Shown here: piece by piece, positions 49,189 to 59,200 of the stretch
How positions within the stretch are numbered: position 1 is the stretch's first letter
Layout: every line of letters begins with the position of its first letter
Assembly: GCF_002079305.1 (NCBI RefSeq)
Contig: NZ_CP015039.1
Span: 682,001-746,000, forward strand
Source: Rhodovulum sp. P5
GTDB lineage: Bacteria > Pseudomonadota > Alphaproteobacteria > Rhodobacterales > Rhodobacteraceae
Length of the DNA: 64,000 bases
Reading direction: 5' to 3'
The notes under the pieces: generated by a model
The model's database searches: none
Told to the model about the DNA's origin: nothing
Seen by the model: only the letters and a program-made list of their open reading frames with translations
Made by a program: the position numbers and the translations under genes

Positions 49189-50826
49189 TCAGGCGGCATC
49201 GATGTTCAGATCCGGCGGGGTCCATCCACGCCCGGGGATCGAGGCCAGAAGCTGTTGCGTGTAGGGATGGCGGGGATCGGCGAAAAGCTCTGCGGTCACG
49301 CCGCTTTCCACGATCTCGCCCTTCTGCATGACGATCACCCGGTCGCAAAGCTGTGCGGCAACCCGCAGGTCGTGGGTGACGAACAGAAGCGACAGATGCA
49401 GCCGGTCACGCAGATCGGCCAGCAATCGCAGCACCTGCGCCTGTACCGACACGTCAAGCGCCGAGACCGGCTCATCCGCCACGATCACCTTGGGCTCCAT
49501 CGCGAGCGCCCGGGCAATCCCGATCCGCTGCCGCTGACCGCCCGAGAATTCGTGCGGATAGCGGGTGGCCGCGGCGGGCGAAAGCTCCACCAGTTCCAGC
49601 AGATCGCGGGCCTTTTGCCGGGCGGCCTTCGGATCGGCGCCATGCACGATGGGCCCTTGGGCGATGATGTCCTCCACCCGCTTGCGCGGGTTGAGCGAGG
49701 CCATCGGGTCCTGAAACACCATCTGGATGTCGCGCCGCATGTCGCGCAACTGGCGCGGCGTGCAGGCCAGCAGGTCCTTGCCAGCGACCTCGACCGCACC
49801 GCTGTCGGCCTCCAACAGCCGGGTGACGATGCGCGACACCGTGGTCTTGCCCGACCCGCTTTCGCCGACAACGCCCAGAGTCTCCCCCCGGCGGAGCGCA
49901 AAGGACAGGTTATCGACCGCCTTTACCGCGCGCCGTGTGACGCCGAACATGCCACCCCGGGCCGCAAAGGCCTTGGTCAGCCCGTCGGCCCTCAGAACCA
50001 CCGGCGCATTACCGAAATCGCGCGGCGCGGGCGGGGTCAGCGCGGGGATCGCGGCGATCAGGGCGCGCGTATAGGGATGCTGCGGCGCGTTCAGGATGTC
50101 GTCCGCCGGCCCATGTTCCACCATTTCCCCCTGCCGGAGCACCACCACCCGGTCGGCAATCTCGGCCACCACGCCGAAATCATGGGTGATGAAGAGGATG
50201 CCCGCGCCTTCCTGTTCCTGCAATTCGCGGATCAGTTTCAGGATCTGCAACTGCGTGGTGACGTCGAGCGCGGTCGTCGGCTCGTCCGCGATCACCAGCC
50301 GGGGCGAGAGGCAGAGCGACATCGCGATCATCACCCGTTGCCGCTGCCCGCCCGAGACCTGATGCGGATAGGCGTTGTAGACCGATGGCGGGTCGGGGAT
50401 GTGAACAAGGTTCAGCATTTCCAGCGCCCGGGCCTTGCGCGCCTTGCGGCCCATCTTTGTGTGCAGGCGCAACACCTCTTCAATCTGCCAGCCCACGGTC
50501 TTTTGCGGGTTGAGCGCGGTCATCGGCTCCTGAAAGATCTGGGCAATGCGGTCGCCGCGGATCGCCTTCATCTCCCGTTCGCTGAGCGCAAGCAGATCCC
50601 GCCCCTCGAACTCGATCGCGCCGCCCGCGACATGCACATGGGGTTCCGGCAAGAGCCGCATGATCGCCCCCGCGGTCAGGGACTTGCCAGACCCGCTTTC
50701 GCCCACAAGGCAGACGATTTCGCCCGGGTTCATCGTCAGGTTCAGCCCGGTCAGCGCAAAGGGCCGGTCCGCCCCCTTGGGCAGCGCGATCTTCAGGTCG
50801 CGGATATCGAGAACCGGCCCGGTCAT
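49189..50826 (-). CDS. Dipeptide/oligopeptide ABC transporter, fused double ATPase (DppD-DppF type)
   Basis: A 545-residue protein with two complete ABC modules. First: Walker [11 protein letters not shown], signature [15 protein letters not shown], Walker [15 protein letters not shown]. Second: Walker [14 protein letters not shown], signature [15 protein letters not shown], Walker [15 protein letters not shown]. Both carry the [12 protein letters not shown] / [12 protein letters not shown] tail typical of the oligopeptide group. One polypeptide replaces the usual DppD and DppF pair. Overlaps the permease gene by four bases. Confidence 0.92.
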   Translation of the reverse strand: MTGPVLDIRDLKIALPKGADRPFALTGLNLTMNPGEIVCLVGESGSGKSLTAGAIMRLLPEPHVHVAGGAIEFEGRDLLALSEREMKAIRGDRIAQIFQEPMTALNPQKTVGWQIEEVLRLHTKMGRKARKARALEMLNLVHIPDPPSVYNAYPHQVSGGQRQRVMIAMSLCLSPRLVIADEPTTALDVTTQLQILKLIRELQEQEGAGILFITHDFGVVAEIADRVVVLRQGEMVEHGPADDILNAPQHPYTRALIAAIPALTPPAPRDFGNAPVVLRADGLTKAFAARGGMFGVTRRAVKAVDNLSFALRRGETLGVVGESGSGKTTVSRIVTRLLEADSGAVEVAGKDLLACTPRQLRDMRRDIQMVFQDPMASLNPRKRVEDIIAQGPIVHGADPKAARQKARDLLELVELSPAAATRYPHEFSGGQRQRIGIARALAMEPKVIVADEPVSALDVSVQAQVLRLLADLRDRLHLSLLFVTHDLRVAAQLCDRVIVMQKGEIVESGVTAELFADPRHPYTQQLLASIPGRGWTPPDLNIDAA

Positions 50827-51698
50827 GTCTTCTTCTGCCTTGGGTTAAGCGCGTCGTTCAGCCCCTCGCCCAACAGCGAAAAGGACAGAACCGTCAGGAC
50901 GATGGCGATGCCGGGCAAGGCCGCACAGTACCAGTCGGTGCGCAGCACGGCGCGGCCCTGCCCGATCATGTTGCCCCAGCTTGCAAAGTTCGGATCGCCC
51001 AGCCCCAGAAAGGCCAGCGCGCTTTCCAGCAGGATCGACAGCGCCATGATGACCGAGGCGTAGACGATCACCGGCGGCATCGCGTTGGGCAGGATCTCGC
51101 GAAAGATCAGCGCGCCGTTCGAGACCCCGAGATTGCGCGCGGCGTCGACGAATTCTCGGTGGCGCAACGACATGAACTCCGCCCGGACCATCCGCGCGGG
51201 CGCGGTCCAGGACACGATGGCGATGGCCAGCGTGATATATTCGATGGAAGAGCCAAGGATCGCCACCAGCGACAGCAGCAGGACGAAGTTCGGGATCGTC
51301 TGGAACGCCTCGGTCACGCGCATCAGAACGTCATCGACCCAGCCGCCGAAAAAGCCGGACAGCGCCCCGACGATGACGCCGATGCCAATCGACAGAAGCG
51401 TCGCCAGCACCCCGACCAGAAGCGATATCCGGGCCCCGTGAAACAGCCCCGCAAGGATATCGCGGCCCAACTGATCGGTCCCCAGCGGCACGGCCCAGTC
51501 GGTGAAGGGCTTGGTCAGCGGATCGCCCGCGCGGCGCAACGGATCGACCGGTTCGACCAGACCGGCCGTCGCCGCCATCAGCAGGACGGCCCCGAAAAGG
51601 ACAAGGCCCAACAGCGCCGCACGGTTGCGCGCAAAGCGCCGCCAAAGCGTGGCCGCACGCGGTGCCTCGGCCGGCAGATCGGTGGTCGTGGCGGTCAT
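50823..51698 (-). CDS. Peptide-type ABC transporter permease (DppC family)
   Basis: A 291-residue permease with an N-terminal membrane segment (LLGLVLFGAVLLMAATAGLV), GTDQLGRDILAGLFHGARISLLVGV as the family hallmark, further membrane segments and an EAA-type loop (FVDAARNLGVSNGALIFREILPNAM). Overlaps dppB-like by four bases. Confidence 0.92.
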   Translation of the reverse strand: MTATTTDLPAEAPRAATLWRRFARNRAALLGLVLFGAVLLMAATAGLVEPVDPLRRAGDPLTKPFTDWAVPLGTDQLGRDILAGLFHGARISLLVGVLATLLSIGIGVIVGALSGFFGGWVDDVLMRVTEAFQTIPNFVLLLSLVAILGSSIEYITLAIAIVSWTAPARMVRAEFMSLRHREFVDAARNLGVSNGALIFREILPNAMPPVIVYASVIMALSILLESALAFLGLGDPNFASWGNMIGQGRAVLRTDWYCAALPGIAIVLTVLSFSLLGEGLNDALNPRQKKT

Positions 51699-52678
51699 CG
51701 AAGCGCGATCCTTGAGTCGAGGCGGGCGTAAAGCAGGTCGGTCAGGAAGTTCACCACGACCACGATGATGGCGCAGAGAAAGATGATCCCCATCAGCATG
51801 TTCATGTCGCGCTGGATCACCGACTGATAGGCCAGCTGCCCCAGCCCCGGCAGCGCGAAGATCGTCTCGACCACGACCGAGCCGCCCAGCACGGTGGAAA
51901 ATTGCAGCCCCAGCAGTGTGACCACCGGCAGCAGCGCGTTGCGCATGATGTGATGGACCATCAGCCGGCCCTCACCTGCGCCCTTGGCCCGCGCGGTGCG
52001 TACGAAATCAAGCTCGGCCACCTCCAGCACGCTGGCCCGCATCAGCCGAAGGTAAAAGGACAGGTAGATCAGCGACAGCGCCGCGGTCGGCATGATCAGG
52101 TGCAGGGCCACGTCCCAGACATGATCCCAGCCGGTATAGAAGGCCGCGATCGTCTTCAGCCCGCCAACCGGCAGCCAGCCGAGTTTGACCGAAAAAAGCA
52201 GGATCATCATCAGCGACAGGAAGAAGCTGGGCGTGGCGTAGAAGATCAGCCCCAGGGTCGAGATCACGTTGTCGGTCAGCGAATAGGCCCGCCGCGCGGC
52301 GATGGCGCCAAGGGCCACGCCGATGGAAAAGGCCAGCGACAGCGATGTGCCCATCAGCATCAGCGTTGTTCCCAGCCGTTCCCACAGAATCGCCGAAACG
52401 GGCTGCTCATAGACAAAGGACCAGCCGAAATCGAACTGCACGATCTTCGACATGTACCGCCAGAGCTGCACCCAGACCGGCTGGTCCAGCCCGTATTCGG
52501 TGCGCAGCTGTTCGATATAGGCGGCGTCGGCCCCGCCCATGTCGCCGACCAGCGCATCGACGGTGTCGCCGGGCGCAAGCTTCAGCAGCAGGAAGGTGCC
52601 CACCATGATCAGCAGCACGACCGGCACGGCCTGCAAAAGCCGCCGCACGGCATAGGAAAGAACCTGGGAAAGTTGCAT
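51695..52678 (-). CDS. Peptide-type ABC transporter permease (DppB family)
   Basis: A 327-residue permease with the DppB-type N-terminus (YAVRRLLQAVPVVLLIMVGTFLLLKLAPGD), central membrane helices and the EAA loop (LDFVRTARAKGAGEGRLMVHHIMRNALLPV). Pairs with the DppC-type permease to form the channel. Confidence 0.92.
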   Translation of the reverse strand: MQLSQVLSYAVRRLLQAVPVVLLIMVGTFLLLKLAPGDTVDALVGDMGGADAAYIEQLRTEYGLDQPVWVQLWRYMSKIVQFDFGWSFVYEQPVSAILWERLGTTLMLMGTSLSLAFSIGVALGAIAARRAYSLTDNVISTLGLIFYATPSFFLSLMMILLFSVKLGWLPVGGLKTIAAFYTGWDHVWDVALHLIMPTAALSLIYLSFYLRLMRASVLEVAELDFVRTARAKGAGEGRLMVHHIMRNALLPVVTLLGLQFSTVLGGSVVVETIFALPGLGQLAYQSVIQRDMNMLMGIIFLCAIIVVVVNFLTDLLYARLDSRIALR

Positions 52679-52733
52679 CGCGCACGTCCGGTTGCGGGCC
52701 AGGCGCGTGACGCGCCCGGCCCCGATCAGCGGA

Positions 52734-54332
52734 TCACTGGTCGAGCCAGAGATCGTACCAGCTGGAAGAATTCCACCGTGGCGTATTGTGGTGGTTCACC
52801 AGCCTTTGCGAGGTCACCGAGATAAAGGGATGTTCGATCGCGAAAATGACCGGGATCTCTGCCATCGCCTTGGCCTGGATCTCGTGATAGCGCGCGGCCC
52901 GCTTTTCGGGGTCAAGCTCCGCCTGCGCGGCATCGATCATCTGGTCCATCTCGTCGGACTGCCAGCCGAACTGGTTCGACCAGGGCGTGCCTTCGGGTGA
53001 GCCGGAGCGCAGCCAGACCATCGTCGAGACCGCCGGGTCGGACCGGAACTGGTGCCAGCCATTGGCGGTGTCGAAGTCGTGGTCGCGATAGACCCCGTTC
53101 AGGAAGCCCGGCGCATCATTCGTCAGGATCTCGACATCGATGCCGATCTCGCCCATCGCCTGCGCGAAATACTCCGCCCACAGTTGGGTGTATTCGCCCC
53201 AGGGCGCGGGGCGGTGGCGCAGCTTGAACCGGATGCCATCGTCGCCCGCCGGATAGCCCGCCTCGTCCAGCATCTGCTTGGCCAGTTCCGGATCATAGGG
53301 ATAGGTCGGCACATCGTCGGTATAGTTCACGCCACCCGCAGACGGGATCGGGCCGCGGCCCGGCTTGGCAAAGCCGCGCATGATCGTGTCGATCGCATAG
53401 TCGATATCCAGCCCGTGATAGATCGCCTGCCGCACCTTCAGATCGGCGAGGATCGGGTTGCGGTGATTGAACTCGACGGTGGAGTGGGCAACGTTGTTCT
53501 CATACCCCTTGGTGCCGACATCGAAACCGTTCATCTCCGAGAACCGCTCGATATCGGCCATCGAGACACCGTTGAAGCCGGATTCGTGGATCTCGCCCGC
53601 CTCGATCGCGGCGGCGGCGGCCGACTTGTCGGGAATGAAGCGCCAGACGATCCGGTCGAGATAGGGATAGCCATCGCCCCGCCAATACGTGTCGTTCCGC
53701 TCCGCGATCACATACTGGCCGCGCTGGTATTCCACGAACTTGAACGGGCCCGTCCCGACGGGGGCGGTGTTGTGCTTGTTCTTCATGATATCCGTGCCCT
53801 CGTACAGGTGCTTGGGCACCGGATGGCCGAGATCGGGCATCGCCGCGACGAACAGGTTCAGCGGCATCGGCTGCGAATAGTTGAAGACCGCCGTGTAATC
53901 GTCTGTGCAGTCAACGGATTCCAGGTATTGTTGCAGGGTCGAGGAATAGTTGAGCTTGGTCTTCCAAAGCTCCATCGCCGAAAACGCGACGTCTTCGCAG
54001 GTGAACGCCTCTCCATCATGCCAGGTCACGCCCTCACGCAGCGTGACGGTGATATGCAGGCCATCCTCGGTCGTGGACCAGTCGGTCGCCAGCACGCCCA
54101 CCGGCCCGTCATAGGTCTTGTCGATCAGGGGCTCCATGATCTTGCCGGTGATGTTGTACACACCGGTGGAGGCCCGAAGCGCGGGGTTCAGGATCCGCTG
54201 CTCGGACGGCATGTGAACGATGATGGTCCCGCCATGCTTCGGCTCCTGCGCCGTGGCCATGCCACCGGCCAGTGCCGAAATGGCCGCCCCCACCAGAAGC
54301 CATCCGCGCGTTGCGTTGCTGTGCTTGCTCAT
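52734..54332 (-). CDS. Peptide-type ABC transporter substrate-binding protein
   Basis: A 532-residue periplasmic protein of the SBP_bac_5 family. A signal peptide ends near SALAGGMATAQ, then EPKHGGTIIVHMPSEQRILNPALRASTGVYNI leads into the usual pattern (LREGVTWHDGEAFTCEDVAFS, YPYDPELAKQMLDEAGYPAGDDG). It decides the substrate of the operon. Family members bind di- and oligopeptides, nickel, opines or other amphiphilic solutes, so the real ligand is uncertain. First gene of the operon, with its promoter in the following divergent gap. Confidence 0.92.
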   Translation of the reverse strand: MSKHSNATRGWLLVGAAISALAGGMATAQEPKHGGTIIVHMPSEQRILNPALRASTGVYNITGKIMEPLIDKTYDGPVGVLATDWSTTEDGLHITVTLREGVTWHDGEAFTCEDVAFSAMELWKTKLNYSSTLQQYLESVDCTDDYTAVFNYSQPMPLNLFVAAMPDLGHPVPKHLYEGTDIMKNKHNTAPVGTGPFKFVEYQRGQYVIAERNDTYWRGDGYPYLDRIVWRFIPDKSAAAAAIEAGEIHESGFNGVSMADIERFSEMNGFDVGTKGYENNVAHSTVEFNHRNPILADLKVRQAIYHGLDIDYAIDTIMRGFAKPGRGPIPSAGGVNYTDDVPTYPYDPELAKQMLDEAGYPAGDDGIRFKLRHRPAPWGEYTQLWAEYFAQAMGEIGIDVEILTNDAPGFLNGVYRDHDFDTANGWHQFRSDPAVSTMVWLRSGSPEGTPWSNQFGWQSDEMDQMIDAAQAELDPEKRAARYHEIQAKAMAEIPVIFAIEHPFISVTSQRLVNHHNTPRWNSSSWYDLWLDQ

Positions 54333-54515
54333 GTCGCATTCCCCGTTGTTGTTTCGTCTCGGCCTTCTCGTCCCGGATGGGCGGGGCCGTGCAGTTCCCG
54401 CCTCAAGGAAGCGTCAAGCGGTGGAGCACGTCAACACTATTGCGCGCTTGTACCGGCGAGTTCGATTGCTCATGCTTCGTTTTGCCGGGGAATGGGGCGA
54501 ATGCGTTCCGACAGG
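54333..54515. promoter_or_regulatory. Divergent gap between binding-protein operon and SDR gene
   Basis: 183 bp containing the promoters for the minus-strand seven-gene operon and the plus-strand SDR/VOC pair. Local AT content rises around 54430-54485 (CACTATTGCGC, GATTGCTCATGC). No clear regulator gene is next to it and no strong operator was identified. Confidence 0.4.
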
Positions 54516-55268
54516 ATGAAGAAATCAGTGTCAGAGACCATCACCAAATGCGCCTGGATCACCGGGGCAAGCTCGGGGATCGGGGCCGCAATGGCGCATG
54601 CCTTTGCCGGCGCCGGCTATTGCGTCGCGCTCACCGCCCGGTCGGATGAGGCGCTTCGGGCCGTTGCGGCGGAACTTGACCGGTCACCGGAAGAAATCCG
54701 GCTCTTTCCCGGCGACGTGACCGACCGCGCACGCATAGCGGCCATCGCGGCCGACATCGTCGCCTGGGCGGGCCGTATCGACGTGCTGTGTAACAATGCC
54801 GGGCTGAACGTGCCGCTGCGCCGCTGGGACCAGTTGGATTGGGAAAGCTGGGACCGGGTCATCGCGACCAACCTGACCGGCGCCCTGAACGTGATTGCCG
54901 CAGCCCTTGATCCGATGCGGCGCCAGAAATCCGGCGTCATGATCCACACCTCGTCCTGGGCGGGACGGTTCCATGCCGATGTCGCGGGCGTGCCCTATGG
55001 CGCGTCCAAGCACGCGCTGACCGATCTCAGCGCCAGCCTGAACGCGCAGGAGGGCGCCAATGGCATCCGTTCCACCGCGCTCTGCCCCGGCGAGGTGGCG
55101 ACGCCCCTTTTGACCAAACGGCCGGGGTTCGACGCCGCACGCGCCGCCCAGGTCATCCAGCCCGAGGACGTGGCCGGCCTCGCCCTGCACGTGGCAGAGA
55201 TGAACCCAAATGTCGCCGTGCATGAAATCACCTTGGCCCCGGTCGTCCGGCCCACATCCGAAACATGA
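54516..55268 (+). CDS. Short-chain dehydrogenase/reductase
   Basis: About 250 residues. Cofactor motif TGASSGIG, the structural motif NNAG in VLCNNAGLNV, catalytic Ser in IHTSSWAGRF and the Tyr-Lys pair in VPYGASKHAL are all present, in classical SDR spacing. An alternative ATG at 54501 would add five residues. It oxidises or reduces an alcohol/ketone with NAD(P). Followed 9 bp later by a VOC-family gene and divergent from the peptide-type operon; a link with that substrate is possible. Confidence 0.88.
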   Translation: MKKSVSETITKCAWITGASSGIGAAMAHAFAGAGYCVALTARSDEALRAVAAELDRSPEEIRLFPGDVTDRARIAAIAADIVAWAGRIDVLCNNAGLNVPLRRWDQLDWESWDRVIATNLTGALNVIAAALDPMRRQKSGVMIHTSSWAGRFHADVAGVPYGASKHALTDLSASLNAQEGANGIRSTALCPGEVATPLLTKRPGFDAARAAQVIQPEDVAGLALHVAEMNPNVAVHEITLAPVVRPTSET

Positions 55269-55277
55269 GGAAAGCCC

Positions 55278-56138
55278 ATGGAACATCCCGTCAAAGGCGT
55301 CGATCACGTTTTCCTGCTGGTAGAGGATCTGGATCGCGCGGCTGACGCCTATCGCCGCCTCGGCTTCACCCTGTCACCGAAGGGCCTGCACAGCGCGGCC
55401 AAGGGCACCGCGAATTACACGATCATGTTTCCCGACGACTACATGGAATTGCTGGGGATCGTGGCCCCGACCGAAGGCAATGCCGCCCGGCGCGCGGCGC
55501 TGGCCCGCGACGGCGAAGGGCTGCAGGCCGTGGCCTGCCGCATCGCCGATGCCGACGCCGCCAAGACTGCACTGGAGGCCATGGGGATCGGCGTTGAAAC
55601 CGTGGGGCATTTCGAACGTCCCGTACCGCTGCCCGCTGGCGGCACGGCGCCTGCGGCCTTTGCCACGCTGCCATTTTCCGCCGACGAGCTTCCCTTCGGC
55701 ACGATCTTCATGTGCCAGCACAAGACGCGCGACACCGTGTGGCTGCCGGAACTGCTGACCCATCCGAACGGCGCCTGCGGATTGGCCGAGATCCTTGCCA
55801 CAAGCGCAGATCCCGCCAAGGCCGCGGCGCAGATCGCGCGGCTGTTCGCCGATGGATCGGTGACGGGGGTCGAGGGCGGTTGCCGTGTCGAAACCGGCGT
55901 CAACTCCGCCCCGATCACCTGCCTGACAGCAACGGCGCTTGCCGCGCGCTTCCCCGGCCTTGACCTGACGGGCCTGCGTGTCGAGGGCTTTGCCGGGCTC
56001 TCCCTCTATTCAAGCGACCTTCAAAAGACGGCGTCCTGCTTGAAGGGGAACGGCCTGACACCCGCCGCGACCGAACAACGGATCGCCGTGCCACCGGCGT
56101 CATGCGCCGGGGCGGTGCTTGAATTCGTCGCGAAATGA
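55278..56138 (+). CDS. VOC superfamily (glyoxalase-like) protein
   Basis: A 286-residue protein. GVDHVFLLVEDLDRAADAYRRLGFTLSPKG at the N-terminus with YMELLGIV is the glyoxalase-like_3 pattern, in which the first His binds a metal. A second VOC half starts near TRDTVWLPELLTHPNGACGLAEIL. Members include lyases, dioxygenases and binding proteins. Function unknown; probably in the same unit as the SDR. Confidence 0.83.
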   Translation: MEHPVKGVDHVFLLVEDLDRAADAYRRLGFTLSPKGLHSAAKGTANYTIMFPDDYMELLGIVAPTEGNAARRAALARDGEGLQAVACRIADADAAKTALEAMGIGVETVGHFERPVPLPAGGTAPAAFATLPFSADELPFGTIFMCQHKTRDTVWLPELLTHPNGACGLAEILATSADPAKAAAQIARLFADGSVTGVEGGCRVETGVNSAPITCLTATALAARFPGLDLTGLRVEGFAGLSLYSSDLQKTASCLKGNGLTPAATEQRIAVPPASCAGAVLEFVAK

Positions 56139-56249
56139 CAGAACCGGGCGGCCAATCACGGGCGCCGCGGCCGGGTGTCTGATCGTTCCTTCCGCGAAGA
56201 TCGCCGCCCAGCCGACACCTCGGCAGATGGGCTGACCGCCAGCGTCGCC
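56139..56249. other. Gap between convergent VOC and giant RTX genes
   Basis: 111 bp with a GC-rich imperfect inverted repeat around 56146-56176 (GGGCGGCC... CGCGGCCGGG). No gene seen. It must serve as transcription end for both convergent genes. Confidence 0.4.
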
Positions 56250-59200
56250 TTACCAGTTCAGTTGTTCGATGCCGGTGAACGAAACCGTTCCGCCCCCGTC
56301 GAAGACGATGGTACCCGCGGCATCCTGGCTCAGCACCGCCACGCCGTCCGAATCACTTAGGATCGAGGACCCGCCGTCGATCGTCGCGACCCAGCCATCG
56401 CCGATGATGTCCTGCCCGGACACGGTGGCGGTGCCGCCCGCGCTGCCCAGGTCGATGATATCGGTCCAGCTTACGCCGCTGCCGCCAGCGATGGTGTCGT
56501 CGCCCATCGCGGCCATCGCATAGAAGACGTCCGATCCATCGCCGCCCGACAGAACGTCGGATCCGCTGCCCCCATCGATCGTGTCGTCGCCCGAGGCACC
56601 GTTGATCGTATCGTTGCCATCCCCGCCCGAGATATCGACCCCGGTCGTATTGGCATTGCCATTGAAGACGTCGTCACCCGACCCAAGCCGGAGTGCCTCC
56701 ATCCCGTAGAAGCTGGCCGAGGAAGACCCATCGGTAAGCGTGCCGTCGGTATCGTTGCTGAACGACACGGTCAGGTCGTCCGTCACCGCAGAGGCATCGA
56801 TCACGTCCCAATCCGTCCCGGTCGATACGCTTTCGCCGCCCCGAATGGTGTCGAAGCCGAAGCCGTTCTCGATGATGAACGTGTCCTCGTCCTCTTCGCC
56901 GTACATGGCATCGTTGCCGGTCCCGCCGATGATCGTGTCCATGCCGTAGCCGCTGTAAACCGTGTCGTTCCCGGTGCCGGCGTCGATATAGTCGTTGCCG
57001 GAGTCGTGAACCAAGCCTTCGTCATCAAGGCTGTCGTCGCCGTCACCGCCATAGACGACATTGTCCCCTTCGAAGAAGAAGATCGTGTCGTTGCCCGCGC
57101 CGCCATAGATCGTGTCGTCTTCATCCCCGCCGAGGATCGAGTCCGCCCCGTCGCCGCCATCCAGATACAGGCCCGAGATGTCGGCGGTGGCATCGATGGT
57201 GTCGTTCGCCGTACCGCCGATGATGCCCTCGATATTCTCGAAGGTGACGCTGTTGGCGCCCGACGTTGCGGTGCCGTCTTCCGAGAAGGTGAAGGCGACA
57301 TTGACCGACGAGGTGATCGCACTGAAGTCGAGGACATCGTTGTCGCCGGTGCCGGTCCCGTCCCATTCATCGCCAAAGACGGTATCGACGCCCCACGCCC
57401 CCGAGAATTCGAACCGATCGTCGCCTGCACCACCGGCGATGGAGTCGTTGCCGGTGCCGCCGTCGATCGTGTCATCGCCGTCGCCGCCCTCGATGGTGTC
57501 GTTCCCCGATCCCCCGACAAGCGTGTCGACCCCGGCGCCGCCGATGATGCTGTCGGCCCCCGCGCCGCCGTCGATGTCGCCGCCATCCGCGTGGGCCGTG
57601 ATGGTGTCGTTGCCCGTGCCGCCGGTGATCGAGGTCTCCGCCACCCCGGTGTCGGTGAAATTCACCCCGCCATCGGCCAGCGTGATATCCTCGGCGACAT
57701 CGTCGATCCCGATCGTCACCGTCGTGACCGGTGTATAGGAAATCCCGTCGGTGCCGCGGAAGTAATAGGTCTGGCTGCTCGCCGTCTCGTAATCGAGGGT
57801 CGCGCCCGCCTTGACCCAGATCTCGGCGCCCACGAACTCGAAATCATCCACCGTGATCGCGGTGCCGCCCGCATCGGTGAAGAAATAGCTCGTCGCCTCG
57901 CCATTTTCGCCGGTGGTCGACACGGTGACGGCGATGGTCCCCGCAACGGCGTCTTCGTACACCGACCCTGTTCCCGCCTCGGCATCGATCGGGTTGGCCG
58001 CGGCAAGCGCCGCCGCCTCGGCACTGATATCGGCCAAAACGTAAGATGTGCCGTTGAAGACGAAGGTTTCGACATCATAGACCATGTCCGTCCCTTCGTT
58101 GTCGCCGCCAATGGCGCGAAGGTCGGTGATCTGCATCGCGCCACCGCCCAGATCGACAAGGTCGTAATCGCTCAGATCGCCGCTATAGACAGCCGTATCA
58201 AGGCCCGCGCCACCATAGATCACGTCGTTGCCGACGCCCCCGGTCAGCGTATCGTTGTCGTCGCCCCCTTCCAGCGTATCGGCCCCGCCATTGGTGACCG
58301 AGATCATTTCGACCGGGGCCGAAAACTCATCGGTCTCGAAGGCATAGCCGGTGCCGCCGCCCCGGCTGGTCACCGTCATCGCCATCGAGGTCAGGCCGTC
58401 GAAGCTGACCGTCGCCCAGTATTCCTCGTCCACGCCCAGACCGCCGGTCGCCCCGGGGCTGCTGATCTGGAAATCATCGCCCAGATCGGTCACCGAGATT
58501 TCCGTCGCCGGCGATTTCGAAACGGAAACCGTCGTGGCGGCCTCCTTCGAGATGGTGACCGACTCTTCCGGATCGTCGATATCCTTGAAGGTGAACGCAC
58601 TGTCGAGCTTGACCACCTCGCCCGTGTCCTGGTCGAAAAACTCGATCAGGATCTCGGCCGTTTCCCCGGCATCGCTCTGGTTGTTCCGGTTCAGATAGAC
58701 CTGGAACCCGCTGGCATTGCCAAGGTCGACCTTCATGTCCGGATCCGAGATCGACACCAGCGTGATCTTGGCCTGTACCGTGATGCCGTCATCGGTCACG
58801 CCGACATTGTCATAGACCACGTAGTCCCCGACAGCGACGTTCTGCCCGCCACCCGCCGAGATCTCGGAATAGTCGAAGGTAAAGCCGTCAAGCGCATGGG
58901 CCCCGGCCGCGCGGCCCGGATCGGCGCCGTCCAGCACGTCGTCCCCCGTGCCCCCGACAAGGGAGTCGTCGCCCGACGCCCCGTACAGGTTGTCATCGCC
59001 GTCACTGCCGACAATCGTGTCATCCCCGGTGTCGCCGGTGATCGACAATTCCGTCACGCCCGCATCGGTGAAGGCGGTTGCGCTGGCATCGACGGTCAAG
59101 ACCTCCGCCGCGTCCTCCAGGGTGATGGTGAAGGATTCGTCATAGGTCGCACCCTCCCCATCCGTGGCGGTGACCGTGACCGTCACGGTGCCGGGATCGG

